Assembly: GCA_945859605.1 (NCBI GenBank)
Contig: OX243815.1
Coordinates: 29,835,481-29,899,480 of the forward strand
Length of the DNA stretch: 64,000 nt
From: Lumbricus rubellus
Taxonomy: Eukaryota; Annelida; Clitellata; Crassiclitellata; Lumbricidae
Direction: 5' to 3'
Shown: positions 38,901-47,722 of the stretch, in pieces
How the letters are laid out: every line of letters starts with the position of its first letter
Numbering within the stretch: position 1 is the stretch's first letter
Notes under the pieces: generated by a model
Databases searched by the model: none
Seen by the model: only the letters and a program-made list of their open reading frames with translations
What the model was told of the DNA's origin: nothing
Position numbers and translations under genes: made by a program

Positions 38901-39039
38901 AATCAATAATTTATTGTGGTACCTTTTTCATGTCAACTTCTTTCAAGACCAAATGCTTCCCACTCTCGTTTGACTTCACCAGCAAGGCATTACCAAACGA
39001 ACCTTCGCCGATTTTCTTTATAATTGTATATTTTTCCAT
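15231..39039 (-). CDS. NEK1: NEK1-type serine/threonine kinase, complete, 31 coding exons, 976 aa
   Basis: NIMA-related kinase 1, which in vertebrates acts at the centrosome and cilium and in the DNA-damage response. Exons (minus strand, 5' to 3'): 39039-38923, 37673-37638, 37159-37099, 36696-36655, 34814-34759, 34352-34269, 33813-33746, 32866-32780, 32103-32049, 31527-31484, 31140-31060, 30732-30657, 30256-30172, 29960-29893, 28845-28777, 27999-27925, 26188-26104, 25631-25577, 25169-25088, 24102-24010, 23602-23510, 22666-22604, 21897-21814, 21464-21161, 20672-20514, 20073-19823, 19092-18962, 17432-17332, 16911-16864, 16046-15925, 15386-15231; total 2931 nt. The kinase domain (1-260) has IGEGSFG, Lys33, HRD at 126-128, DFG at 146 and T162 in the loop [17 protein letters not shown] basic coiled-coil region follows (about 295-560). 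[12 protein letters not shown] and the C-terminal [15 protein letters not shown] and [11 protein letters not shown] match NEK1 rather than NEK3/5. It is shorter than human NEK1 (about 1260 aa). Exon 4 uses a GC donor. Exon 27 (18962-19092) is the least certain, accepted because its phases fit. Confidence 0.93.
15683..15887 (-). mobile_element. tRNA-derived SINE (type 1), diverged copy
   Basis: Same family as 7256-7466, in the same orientation, with a recognisable but mutated A box and a B box differing by small changes. The tail reads GGGAGCACCCCTGAGTGAAG then TTGAAGGGGTGCTATATA. It lies in the last NEK1 intron. Confidence 0.8.
16093..16310 (-). mobile_element. CR1/L2-like LINE 3' end
   Basis: On the minus strand it translates as a run with [17 protein letters not shown] then RCLKTIFF, the usual C-terminal end of a CR1/L2 reverse transcriptase. 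The tail GGGAGCGCCTCTGATTGG then GAGAGGCGCTTTATAAATG is shared with the SINEs. It lies in NEK1 intron 29. Confidence 0.7.
16653..16690 (+). repeat. (AAT)n microsatellite
   Basis: About 12 AAT/TAA units with one interruption, in NEK1 intron 29. Confidence 0.9.
17081..17163 (+). repeat. (GTG)n/(GGT)n microsatellite
   Basis: An imperfect GTG-rich tract interrupted by TAG and TGT units, in NEK1 intron 28. Confidence 0.9.
17545..17830 (+). repeat. Dispersed GC-rich repeat, copy A
   Basis: Blocks such as AACAGCCAAGAAG, GGCTATGCCATCAG, GCGAGGTGGACAGGC and AACCCTGAAACAGCTGGC recur in the same order, on the other strand, at 33070-33260. It is GC-rich against an AT-rich background and starts with a G/T tract. 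It looks like part of a larger retroelement, but I cannot assign the class. Confidence 0.6.
18099..18855. mobile_element. hAT-type element, 757 bp
   Basis: Ends CAGCGGTTCTCAACCT and AGGTTGAGAACCGCTG are perfect inverses, with 8-bp duplication CTCTACAG (18091-18098 and 18856-18863). Subterminal regions repeat CGGACCCC. A shorter relative with the same target duplication lies at 45014-45383. It sits in NEK1 intron 27. No transposase frame is visible. Confidence 0.9.
19209..19273. mobile_element. 65-bp palindromic mini-element, copy 1
   Basis: Starts ACTCTTTAATGCCGGAG and ends CTCGGCATTAAAGGGT, with TA outside both ends. It has the same length as, and close identity to, 32689-32753 in the opposite orientation. 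It lies in NEK1 intron 26. Confidence 0.75.
21617..21730 (-). repeat. Type 1 SINE fragment, 3' part
   Basis: CACTTGTTATAGCGCCTCTG and the following GGTGCTACCGACTACAGCGC match the tail and body of the type 1 SINE on the minus strand; the tRNA head is absent. It lies in NEK1 intron 23. Confidence 0.65.
22958..23064. repeat. Long palindrome built on (TAC)n/(GTA)n
   Basis: The left arm runs AAGTATGATACTGCTACTAC to ACCGGT and then TAC units. The right arm is its inverse, ending GTAGCAGTATCATACTT. Arms of about 40 bp can pair into a hairpin. It lies in NEK1 intron 21. Confidence 0.85.
23140..23305 (+). mobile_element. RTE-type LINE 3' end fragment
   Basis: The plus strand translates, with one stop, as [16 protein letters not shown] then [20 protein letters not shown] and a terminal LHEKD stop. 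This is the usual C-terminal tail (RPRK-W) of RTE-like retrotransposons. It is followed by TAAGTAAGTAA, a short repeat tail typical of RTE 3' ends. The sequence is unlike the RTE copy at 55526-57480, so it is another family. Confidence 0.65.
24510..24652 (+). repeat. Probable retroelement 3' UTR ending in (TTGA)n
   Basis: A unique stretch ends in AATAAATGGTT followed by about five TGAT/TTGA units. LINE and SINE tails often end in such short repeats. No coding part remains. It lies in NEK1 intron 19. Confidence 0.35.
25745..26045 (+). repeat. Minisatellite of TGATTGA-based units
   Basis: Units built from TGATTGATTGATCAATGATT, GACATTAACTGA and TTGACTGAGTAGC repeat about five times at roughly 45-60-bp spacing, within a TGAT/TGAC-rich background. 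It lies in NEK1 intron 17. Confidence 0.85.
26386..26733. mobile_element. hAT-type MITE, 348 bp
   Basis: Ends CAAGGCCGTAG and CTACGGCCTTG are inverted, with subterminal GGGGGGTGTTTT blocks in both orientations. Flanks CCAACCAT and CTAACCAT match at 7 of 8 positions (26378-26385 and 26734-26741). It lies in NEK1 intron 16. Confidence 0.75.
28080..28480. repeat. Unclassified interspersed repeat
   Basis: A purine-rich 400-bp stretch in NEK1 intron 15 that reads like an old non-coding retroelement body. I see no inverted ends or box motifs, so this is a weak call. Confidence 0.25.
28555..28695 (+). repeat. Type 1 SINE fragment, 3' part
   Basis: Contains GCAATTGCTCAGGTGCTTCA, then GATGCAGTGTCCG, GGGAGCGCCTCTGAGTAG and CTTGAAGGGGCGCTATAG, in SINE order on the plus strand. 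The tRNA-derived head is missing. It lies in NEK1 intron 15. Confidence 0.75.
29216..29660 (-). mobile_element. RTE-type LINE fragment (RT C-terminus)
   Basis: A 145-codon frame on the minus strand has [52 protein letters not shown] and [11 protein letters not shown], ending ADGTR. It is clearly related to the C-terminal part of the RT at 55641-57473, which ends IDGTR. The 5' part of the element is missing. It lies in NEK1 intron 14, in the same orientation as the gene. Confidence 0.9.
30300..30385 (+). repeat. SINE/LINE 3' tail fragment
   Basis: GTGAAACTCCAAAGCAGCAT, GATAGCGCCTCTGAGTAG and TTGAAGGGGCGATATAGC match the type 1 SINE tail. It lies in NEK1 intron 12 just after an (AT)n run. Confidence 0.65.
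32689..32753. mobile_element. 65-bp palindromic mini-element, copy 2
   Basis: Starts ACCCTTTAATGCCGAGA and ends CGGTATTAAAGGGT, with TA outside both ends. In reverse complement it aligns end to end with 19209-19273 without a gap. It lies in NEK1 intron 8, 27 bp from exon 8. Confidence 0.75.
32920..32961 (+). repeat. (ATC)n microsatellite
   Basis: About 13 ATC units, directly beside dispersed repeat copy B. It lies in NEK1 intron 7. Confidence 0.95.
33070..33260 (-). repeat. Dispersed GC-rich repeat, copy B
   Basis: The reverse complement carries AACAGCCAAGAAG, GGCTAAGCCATCAG, GCGAGGTGGACAGGC and AACCCTGAAAGAGCTGGC in the same order as copy A at 17545-17830. It includes a C10-type run (G10 on the minus strand). 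Confidence 0.6.
35008..35793. mobile_element. DNA transposon with GCGCAAA arrays at both ends, 9-bp TSD
   Basis: Each end is an array of 13-17-bp units such as CGTCATTTGCGCGC and CGTCGTTTGCGCGC, in inverted orientation at the two ends. Termini read GGTGTCC and GGGCGCC. Flanks are a perfect 9-bp duplication GTGCTTCAC (34999-35007 and 35794-35802). A 9-bp duplication suggests Mutator-like or Merlin-like transposition. The middle is AT-rich with no transposase. It lies in NEK1 intron 4. Confidence 0.82.
36150..36302 (+). mobile_element. LINE 3' end with (TTA)n tail
   Basis: The frame [20 protein letters not shown] then a stop is the usual terminal helix of CR1/L2-like reverse transcriptases. 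It is followed by GGCACCATATAA and a TTATTATTATT tail. It lies in NEK1 intron 4. Confidence 0.55.
36648..36655 (-). other. GC-AG splice donor of NEK1 intron 4
   Basis: On the minus strand exon 4 ends GATGGAG and is followed by GCAAGT, the exact consensus of GC donors. The join gives [16 protein letters not shown], matching the NEK kinase fold, and no GT lies close by. Confidence 0.85.
38050..38430 (-). pseudogene. Degenerate coding-like stretch, unassigned
   Basis: Two overlapping frames on the minus strand carry cysteine-rich text ([20 protein letters not shown], then [20 protein letters not shown]), as if one protein were split by a frameshift. It lies in NEK1 intron 1. I do not recognise the family; a transposon or zinc-binding protein remnant is possible. 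Confidence 0.25.
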
Positions 39040-39802
39040 TTCAATCGGTGGATGTGTATTTTCAATGATTCAGACATGACATGTAAACAAGTTAGTTCGC
39101 TGCAGTGCGCTGCACATAGGCCTAAAGAGCTATGCGCGTCTCCACTAAATACAAAACGGTCATGTTGGTGAAAATATCTCGGAATGATTTTTCGCAATTA
39201 CATGACTGCAATATTGCTCTTTTCCTTTTGTTTTCTACACCAAAGCGTGAGGCAGCTTCTGTAATTCTGTAGACATAACATTAGATTTAATTCGCCGTTG
39301 CTCACGCTTGGCTTCTGCGGTAACCAACTACGCTATGCCAGAAGAGTATATATCGATTGGAGAGTAATGATATTTATATGTGAAAGTGATAATTGAAGTG
39401 TCGCGACATCTACGTCCAGCAAAGTGTACTGGGGTTTCATTAGCGTTAACAAGCTCGTATAAATAATATTCAATTATTCATGCCATATAGGCTACGCAGC
39501 ATCGAAACTAATTTTTATTAGCCGATTGCGGAAAGATAACTATTCGCGTCTTCTAACAATTTTGAACGCTGTTCCAGATATGTTCGCAATTTGAAGGTAT
39601 AATAATTGAAGCCCTTGGTGCAATAACCAGGTAAGTGAGATTTTATAGTTTTCGGCAAATCGAGTTTGAATGTTTTTCGCTCTTCAGAAGCTTGCCGTTT
39701 CGTCCAGGAAATAGATATCGAGAAAATTAAAAAAGTATAAGGTGCATCTAATCGTAACTGATGAAAAATTAAAAATCTTAAAGGCCGGCAGTTACTAATT
39801 AG

Positions 39803-40172
39803 CATAGGCGTAGGGGACATTTCAGCGTTGGGGGGGCAAAAATTAGATTTTTGCCCGAAAATTTTTTTTCATCCGACCGAAATTGAAAGAAAAATTTCCG
39901 TTACGTTTGCCCGAAAATTCTGACGACCTTTTTTAGTCATCCGGCCAAAATCTTCCGAAATTTTCCGTTACTTTTTACCCGAAAGGTATGACGACCTTTT
40001 TTTGTTCGGGCAAGTCTGATTTTTCGGGCAAGAAGACTCGGAAATTTTGTTAAAAGTACAATTTTTAAAAACTTTTTTTAATTTTTCCGGGTCTGCTTGC
40101 CCGAAAAATCAGACTTGCCCGAAATTTGGGGGGGCATTTGCCCCCTCTGGACCCCCGTCTCCTACGCCTATG
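39803..40172. mobile_element. hAT-type MITE, 370 bp
   Basis: Ends CATAGGCGTAGGGGAC and GTCTCCTACGCCTATG are inverted, with 8-bp duplication CTAATTAG (39795-39802 and 40173-40180). The inside is rich in GCCCGAAA and CCGAAATT repeats. It is nested in the 39611-43777 element. Confidence 0.85.
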
Positions 40173-41179
40173 CTAATTAGTATTTTATGGGCAAATGAAC
40201 AACAAACTTGGTTATTGCACGGAAACTTTCCTGCAGTTCTGAAACTTTTTCGATGCAAGAAAAACATATGTCAACTAACCTGGTTTTTGCATGGAAATTA
40301 TAAGCGTCTTTTGTGTAGTTCTGGAAACTTTTTGCGTGTAGGCCTAAGAATCTGATAAGTGAACAAACCTTGTTATTGCATGGAAATTATAGACATTAGC
40401 GAATATTGGACCAGAAGAGGGCAACGGATGAAACACTGATTTTAGAGAGAAGAAAAGGCCACTAAAGTGAAATATTCCACGGATCTTGCCTATAAATGAC
40501 GTCAGGCTTACACCTAGATGAATTATTAGTACATGTCATGTAGCCTACACACGTGGTTCAGGGTCCAGATAGCAGTGGTCAGTGATGACATAACAAGACC
40601 AAAGTACAACAGCCTATTGCTCAACAGTAATTGTCTTCTGACATTATTCCAGGTCTGTACAAGGTCCACGCCTACCTAGTGTTAATTACCATCCATGCAC
40701 GAGTTAACTCGGGCTGCAGGCTAAAGGGGTTAAGTTTCCTTCACGTGTTTCTGCTCCATTACGGTACCTGACACTGGCTGTTCATGACATTGTGTCTGAA
40801 CATCACTTAAGTTTACTTCCCGTATTTGTTCTATTTTTTTCATCCACTAGATCTATCTGTCATGTAGCTGGTTTGGTTTTTGGCACCTAGTGTTGATTGA
40901 TAGTCACCAAACTTGCTGGCTCGAGGATGTGATATTGCGGACCTTCGAAAACCTTCATGACAAAACAGTAATAGCCTATAATAGGCAAATAGCTGTATAC
41001 TATTAGAGTAGGCCTAGAATGAATGTAGGCCTATTATCTGGGTGCCGAAATTTGTCCTGTCGCTTCAAAAAAATACTGCAGAGGTCGTTTCTAATTACGG
41101 CACTCACCGAAAGCCTAAACTTAACCGACCCTCACAACGTCTAACATGATCCTAACCTACCCACACGACGTCGACTGAG

Positions 41180-41700
41180 AGGATGCAGCGAACTGTGACA
41201 CTGCATCACCTCATCACCTTGACAATGTGCCGCCAGTTCGAGGAGCTCTATAGCGACCGTCATGGCCAGCCTTCTCCACTCCGTTCTGTTCTGCATTGCA
41301 TTCCTCAGTTGTTCAGATTCATTCCTGTCTTCCTGTGTATGTATATCTTCCATCCCTCTGGCCCTCGGCCGTCCTCTTCTCCTCGTACCCTCTCCACACG
41401 CCAGCATCATCACCTTCTCCAGTCCATCCGTGCGCATCAGGTGACCGAAATACACCAGCTTCTGTTTGACAATCCTCTGCAGCAATGTCATATCACCTCT
41501 TAGCTGACCTATCTTCTGGACCACAGATTTATTTGTCCTCTTCTCCCTCCACGATATGCCAGCAGCCTCCTACATATCCGCATTTCACACGTAGCATAGT
41601 TGTCCACGTCTCGCTTCCATACTGCACTATGGGAAAAATCATTGCTTTTACCAGTCTCGTCTCTGTCAGTTAGCTCACAAGCCTGTCCCTCCATATCTTA
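41180..41700 (-). mobile_element. RTE-type LINE fragment, degenerate
   Basis: The minus strand carries KQKLVYFGHLMRTDGLEKVM, MLACGEGTRRRGRPR and NRTEWRRLAMTVA, matching the C-terminal part of the RT at 55641-57473. Upstream matches to the MWIWRK region are broken by frameshifts. Nested in the 39611-43777 element. Confidence 0.8.
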
Positions 41701-41823
41701 TCCATCCCTTGCATAGCAGCTTTACCCATTGAAATTCTCCGCCTCACCTCTGTAGGCCTATCGCATCTTCCCTCTTGTCACAAACTCAGAAACTTGTCAC
41801 AACCTCATTGACACTGCATAGGC

Positions 41824-42779
41824 CAGGGGTGTCAAAGAGCTGGCCCGCGGGCCATTTCTGGCCCGCCAACGATTTTTTTCTGGCCCGCGGAGCCTCCCCT
41901 AAAGATTACAAAATTAGAGGAATAAAAGTTCGAATTTTTTTATTTTACAGTCACCGCCAAATATTGAAATAGGCCTACATGGAGATTTTTTTCTTACTGA
42001 CGTCACTTTTGTTCAGACGCAAAGCCCTGTGTAGACTGTGTATCTATGGTTTCCAGTTGGTTGTCTGTTAACATGCTGCTCGAATGTTGTGTTTGTGTTC
42101 CAGCCCATACTTATGCCAGCAAGCATTTTCAAAAATGACGCTTGTTAAGACAAAACATAGATCTAGACTGACAGACTCAAATCTGCATGCAAATCTTAGA
42201 GTAAGCTTAAGCTTATACAGCGCTTGCTGTAGATATGCAGCCTGACATCCCTACTCTCGTCAAAAGAAAACAATGTCAAGTTTCTAGTTCAACTACTACT
42301 AACACTAATTAGTGATATTTTTCGGTTATGTACCAGTCGGTACAATGGAGAGATATTTTACTTAAACTTAAACTCTTAAAGGCTTAAACTTAAAGTTATA
42401 ATTTTTACTGCGAGCTCACCGGTAGAATGTGATCCACTTATGATAATACCTATAGATTCCTAGAAACTCGAATACAATGCTAAAAGCTTAGCTAGTTTTA
42501 TGTGATGTCCACGACTGATAATGAAGATCAAAAATTCAGATTTTATAAGTCTACTTACTTGACTGTTAGTGTGCTCTAAAAATGCACCATTTGAGATTTA
42601 CTTATACAAAACTTTTTTGGAAATTGGCTGACCAAGCCCGGATCACTGCATGCCCAATTTTGCTATGAAGGAGCTTCGACACCCTGGCCCGCCACTTGTT
42701 GGAAGATGTTCACATTGGCCCGCCACTTGTTGGAAGATGTTCACATTGGCCCGCCACTCAAAAAGGTTTGACACCCCTG
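41824..42779. mobile_element. hAT-type element, 956 bp
   Basis: Ends CAGGGGTGTCAAA and TTTGACACCCCTG are inverted; both ends repeat TGGCCCGC. The 8-bp duplication GCATAGGC flanks it (41816-41823 and 42780-42787). A 31-bp unit starting GGCCCGCCACTTGTTGG is repeated twice near the right end. No transposase frame is visible. Confidence 0.88.
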
Positions 42780-44559
42780 GCATAGGCCTACCGATACCAA
42801 AATGTATGACTAATAATATTTAATTATTTTTATGCCAGATTATAATTATTATGCCTTAATTTCATTTCATTTCACTTATCAGTTAAAATAACAGTTTCAA
42901 AGAATTAAACCTACTCTTACGAAACACAGTGACTTGTCTTATGCTTGATCAACATGCGTCATAGTGTCCGTCGGTACGAAGCTCGTGAAATTTCGTGAAA
43001 TCCCTATTATCGCAAACGCGAAGTGTCACAAGTCTAGACAACTGCAGCCAAAAAATAATAAAAAGAATACAATTTGGAAAATATGCCTACCAGAGCGAGT
43101 GTTAGGCTACATTCTTCGTATAATTTTTAATATTTTTTATGCTTGGAGTAAAAATATGACGACACGCTTAAATCTGACATTTTAAAGGGCGTTTAATGTG
43201 ATAGGCCTACTAGGCCTACATCATGCAGACATTAAACTTAAGAAATCAGTAGGCTATCAACTGTGTCATCTCTCAAACTAAGTAGGCCTATTATAATTAT
43301 ATGTTCAATGGGATATCGGTTCAACGACCGGCAGGCCCGATTAGAATACTGTTAATTCGGGAAAATGGCCCGAAACGTATAAATATAGTGGCAGAATAAT
43401 GTTATTACACCCTTACTTACATCGCTATTGCATCCGATAACGTATTTTACTGGCTAATGGTTGCGTGCAAGAACCAGGTTTGTTCACTTACTGCCCGAAA
43501 ACCGCAACTGAGAGGCTACGATTCTTTGAGCAATAACCGGGTTTGTTGACTTATATCATTTAGGCCTATGCACGAAATGATGGCACAGGAATGCGAAAAT
43601 TCCTAAAGCAGGTATGTTGAGTTGCCTGGTTATTGTCCTACCTAGGCCTACTCACTCAATTTTGCAGCTATCAGCTTGAAATTTACACCATAGATGCGCC
43701 TCTTTGTCAGGAGCATTTTAAGCCAACTTTCACGATTTTCAGGTAAGTCGACTTACCTGGTTATTGCACCAAGGTCCTCAATTATATGTAGATATTTTCC
43801 GTCCAGACAGTATCAATCATTTGAAATGCTAGTTCAAGATCTTATCACATGAATATAATATATTCATGTATTATATTTAACAGACACTTTACTATGCAAG
43901 AGGTGAGAAATAGGCTACTCTTCTGTATTTATTATGGATCGCACATCGGAAATCGGTTGCGTTTAACAATTATTAATAATCGTGATTTTCCTTCATCAAG
44001 TAAAGAGCATACACCGGCTATTGTGTAAGCTTACACGAGAATTTCGTGAAATTACTTTGTTTGATATCACTATTTCAGTTTTTACTGTCTGCGAATAATA
44101 TAAGTTTGAACGCGCAATAGAACTTGCGTTTCAGTCAAAGCGCAGAACCAGCGTAATGAGCGTATTACTATTCGCCATTCTAAAGCTTCCGCTTCCGACT
44201 TGCAATATTCATTCATTTCATTTTCAGAACTAGACCGCGTGGGTGAGGTATTATAGCAAGCTGGTGTTGTTTTAAGTTGTTGAATGCAGGAAATAAAATG
44301 GCTATATAATAATAATATAGTTCATATTTAAGAGCTGCTAACGCTGGCAAAAGCTGTATGTTAGCGCCCCACCCACGAATAGTAAATGTATGCCACGGAA
44401 AATATATAAATGCGTAAACTGTACAGTGTTCATTTACTGGCACAATTTCGCACAACTTTCAAGTTATAAGTTATCAAGTAATGTGATATGACACACACCA
44501 TAACTATTTAATCATAACGTGTTTCTTCTTTCATAAGAAATACTGCATGAAATCAGCAG

Positions 44560-46330
44560 TAAAGTTACTTTTTATGAGCTGCATTTCCTGTCATGCTAGA
44601 AGAAAACTGAATAACAAAGCTCGTGATTACTATAATTTGCTATTAAAATATTTGCAATCTTGAGTCAGCAGTGATGGCGCATGTTTGTAGCACCTTCACC
44701 TCCTGTAATCTTGCTAGAGTAACAGCGAGTTGTTTGAGCCTGTTTGCCTCTACATAGGCAAATTGGTGTAGAAAATATCGCACATTTGTTGTGAATGAAC
44801 GTGAATTTTCTAAACTTGTTCAGGGGTCTGTAAGAGGCTTCAATATTTTGGCAGCTTTGCCTTTTTGTAATCTTGTTTGTAGGCCCTAATGAGTTGTTTG
44901 AGCTCTATCAGCTTAGCAGTTGAGAAGTATACATTATACTTCGTCTAAGTAAACTGGGAGGGAATGAAAATTTAAAAAACAGTTTGCCTCTACAGTACAT
45001 CTACACTCTACAGCAGCGGTTCTCAACCTTTTCAGACTCACGGACCCCTTTTTAATTTTGGGCTACTGTCACGGACCCCCAATAAAATTTTGCGCCTTTG
45101 GCGCATTGTCGCGACTGTGCGACTCTATTATCCTATACGTTATATAGAGACTGAAACAAACCGACCTATATAAAACAGATGAATTTGTCATTTATCAGCG
45201 TATTATTAGTTTCATGTCGACATTGAAAAGAGGAAATATCGAAAAATTGACCAAAAATTTATCTGTTTGACTATTTCTACGTTTTTAACTAAGAAATATA
45301 TAATTTTCAGGACTTGCTTGCGGACCCCCAAGCACGTCGCCGCGGACCCTGGGGGTCCGCGGACCCCCGGTTGAGAACCGCTGCTCTACAGTACATTTTT
45401 TTACTGCCTTAAATGCTAAAGGAAACTGTTGCCGTAGAGAAGTTTGACAAAGAACCTTTGGTTTTTATAAATTTATTTTATTTCAACAGAATCAGGAATA
45501 AATCTTACATGTTGACATTTTAGTAACTATTTACTTCTAAAGTTTAATTTTTTGTATTAGAGTATAAATTTGCAAGAGTCAGCAGTGATGGCGCATATTT
45601 TTTAGCACCTTCACCTCCTGTAATCTTGCTAGAGTAACAGCGAGTTGTTTGAGCCGCTTTGCTTCTATATAAGCAAATTGGTGTAGAAAATATCGCACAT
45701 TGTTTTGTGAATGGAAGTGAATTTTTAAAACTTGTTCAGGAGTCTGTAAGAAGCTTCAATATTTTAGCAGCTTTGCCTTTTTGTAAATTGTAATATTTTT
45801 AGTAGGCACTACTGAGTTGTTTGTGCTCTTTCATTGGTGTAACAGTGTAGAAAATGTACATCATACATTGTTTGCAACAGTAAACTGGAGGGTACAGGTC
45901 GGAGTACCTGACCTTGGTTATGTTGATTTAACAGTGACTATATATTCGCTTCAATAGATCTAAATGAAGTAATTTTTTTAACCAGTTGGCCTCTACAGTA
46001 ATTCCCTGGTTAAAATACTAGAGGAAACACTTGCTGTAGAGAAGTTATTCTGTGAAACAGAGTCAGGAATAAATCTTGCATGGATATATGTGAACATTTT
46101 AGTAACTATTTACTTTTAAAGTTCAATTTGTTGTACCCTCTTCATTTCCTAGAAGAAAATCGAATACAAAAAGACGTGATTAATATTAAAGAATTTGCAA
46201 GAGTCAGCAGTGAAGGCGCATGTTTTTAGCACCTTCACCTCCTGTAATCTTGCTAGAGTAACAGCGAGTTGTTTGAGCCTCTTTGCTTCTACATAAGCAA
46301 ATTGGTGTAGAAAATATCGCACATTTTTTT
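44560..46330 (+). repeat. Tandem triplication of a ~0.55-0.6-kb unit
   Basis: The block GAGTCAGCAGTGATGGCGCA and about 150 bp after it (CACCTTCACCTCCTGTAATC, then CTTGCTAGAGTAACAGCGAG) recurs at about 44662, 45586 and 46201. Copy 1 is longer because a hAT MITE (45014-45383) has entered it. The function of the unit is unknown. Confidence 0.85.
45014..45383. mobile_element. hAT-type MITE, 370 bp, relative of 18099-18855
   Basis: Ends CAGCGGTTCTCAACC and GGTTGAGAACCGCTG are perfect inverses, with CGGACCCC subterminal repeats like the 757-bp relative. The 8-bp duplication is CTCTACAG (45006-45013 and 45384-45391), the same octamer as at 18091. It split copy 1 of the tandem triplication, so it is younger than that duplication or entered only that copy. 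Confidence 0.9.
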
Positions 46331-46714
46331 GCGAATTTACATGATTTGTTCTTGTTAGTATTAAGAAGGTTTTTCATTTTACAGTTGCACTTTTTAAATC
46401 TTGTTAATAGTAGGCTTGAATGAGTTGTTTGTGCTCTTTCATTGGTGTATCGCACATTTTTTTGCGAATTTACATGATTTGTTCTTGTTAGTATTAAGAA
46501 GGTTTTTCATTTTACAGTTGCACTTTTTAAATCTTGTTAATAGTAGGCTTGAATGAGTTGTTTGTGCTCTTTCATTGGTGTATCGCACATTTTTTTGCGA
46601 ATTTACATGATTTGTTCTTGTTAGTATTAAGAAGGTTTTTCATTTTACAGTTGCACTTTTTAAATCTTGTTAATAGTAGGCTTGAATGAGTTGTTTGTGC
46701 TCTTTCATTGGTGT
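46316..46714 (+). repeat. 133-bp unit repeated three times
   Basis: The unit starting ATCGCACATTTTTTTGCGAA begins at 46316, 46449 and 46582, exactly 133 bp apart, and the copies look identical over nearly all their length. It grew from the third copy of the larger triplication, pointing to recent expansion. Confidence 0.93.
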
Positions 46715-46723
46715 ATCAGCTTA

Positions 46724-46975
46724 ACTGCACCAGTCCACCAAGGTGCTGTGCACAGATCCACCAAGGTGCTGTGTCCACCAAGGTGCTGTGCACCATTCCA
46801 CCAAGGTGCTGTGCACCACTGATCCACCAAGGTGCTGTGCACTATTGTGACCATTCCATCAAGGTACTGTGCACTGATCCACCAAGGTGCTGTGCACCGG
46901 TCCACTAAGGTGCTGTGCACCGATCCTCCAAGGTGCTGTACCCGTCCACCAAGGCGACACCAGTCTACCAAGGAC
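46724..46975 (+). repeat. Minisatellite, CCACCAAGGTGCTGTG core
   Basis: About ten copies of TCCACCAAGGTGCTGTGCAC with spacers of 0-15 bp. Unit lengths vary, so it is a classic VNTR. Each unit holds the near-palindrome CACCAAGGTG. It directly abuts the 133-bp array. Confidence 0.93.
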
Positions 46976-47365
46976 ATTTACAGATGATTTGAATTGTGTG
47001 CTTTTGTAAAATAATAAGTTGAGTTAAGTTGGAATTACATATATAAGTTGAGGCCCAGGTAATAATGTAGTAAGATTAAAGAGTAATAAAACAACAGTAT
47101 ATTTTGAGGTACGAGTCCGTACGACATAACTTATGTTTGATATTATGCCTATATTTTTGACAATTTTTTACTTCTAATGTCGATATGTCCACCTCAATAT
47201 TAACTGCTAAAACATTTCACACAAGACACTTGTGCCATAGCAATGTTATCAATACATTTGTACTAAGTTGATGTCACAATTAGAGAGTAATTTACGACAA
47301 CATCAGAATAATATAAAAAAAACTTTTGTTTTAACTAAAGTTGAGCGATAGTCTTAGCTCTAAAC

Positions 47366-47722
47366 CAGCGGTTCCCAACCCGTGGCCCGCGGGCCAAAAG
47401 TGGCCCGCCAGACCTCAAGAAATGGCCCGCCAAGCCTCAAAAATGGCCCTCGTCTTTCAAAGTATTAACAAAAGTATATGAAAAATTGACAATTTTGACG
47501 AACTAGAACACATAATTATTGTCTATTAGAAATTATTTTATTTTTAACTATAAATAACATCACAGATTCTATTTTGAATCAATTATAACAATTTTATATG
47601 CTTTTAGTTAATTAAATTTTAGCATTGTGGCCCCTAATATCCTTTAACTAAGAAAAAGTGGCCCTTTTGTCCTCCAGCCTAGAAAAAGTGGCCCTAAGGT
47701 CAAAAAAGGTTGGGAACCACTG
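47366..47722. mobile_element. hAT-type MITE, 357 bp
   Basis: Ends CAGCGGTTCCCAACCC and GGTTGGGAACCACTG are inverted with one mismatch; TGGCCCGC-type blocks lie inside. The 8-bp duplication is CTCTAAAC (47358-47365 and 47723-47730). Confidence 0.9.

Larger units (their letters stand above)
39611..43777. mobile_element. Large inverted-repeat element, ~4.2 kb, with nested insertions
   Basis: The left end has CCTTGGTGCAATAACCAGGT followed by AAGT, and the right end its exact inverse. Degenerate copies of the motif AAC-TGGTTATTGCA recur inside both ends (near 40207, 40281, 40370, 43470, 43530 and 43620), as subterminal repeats do. Two hAT-type MITEs and an RTE fragment lie inside. No transposase is seen, and the target duplication is unclear, so this could also be two opposed copies of a shorter repeat. 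Confidence 0.5.

Noticed and set aside
46724..46975. CRISPR-like repeat-spacer array
   Set aside because: Spacers are 0-15 bp, very unequal and not unique, and the context is an animal genome; it is a minisatellite.
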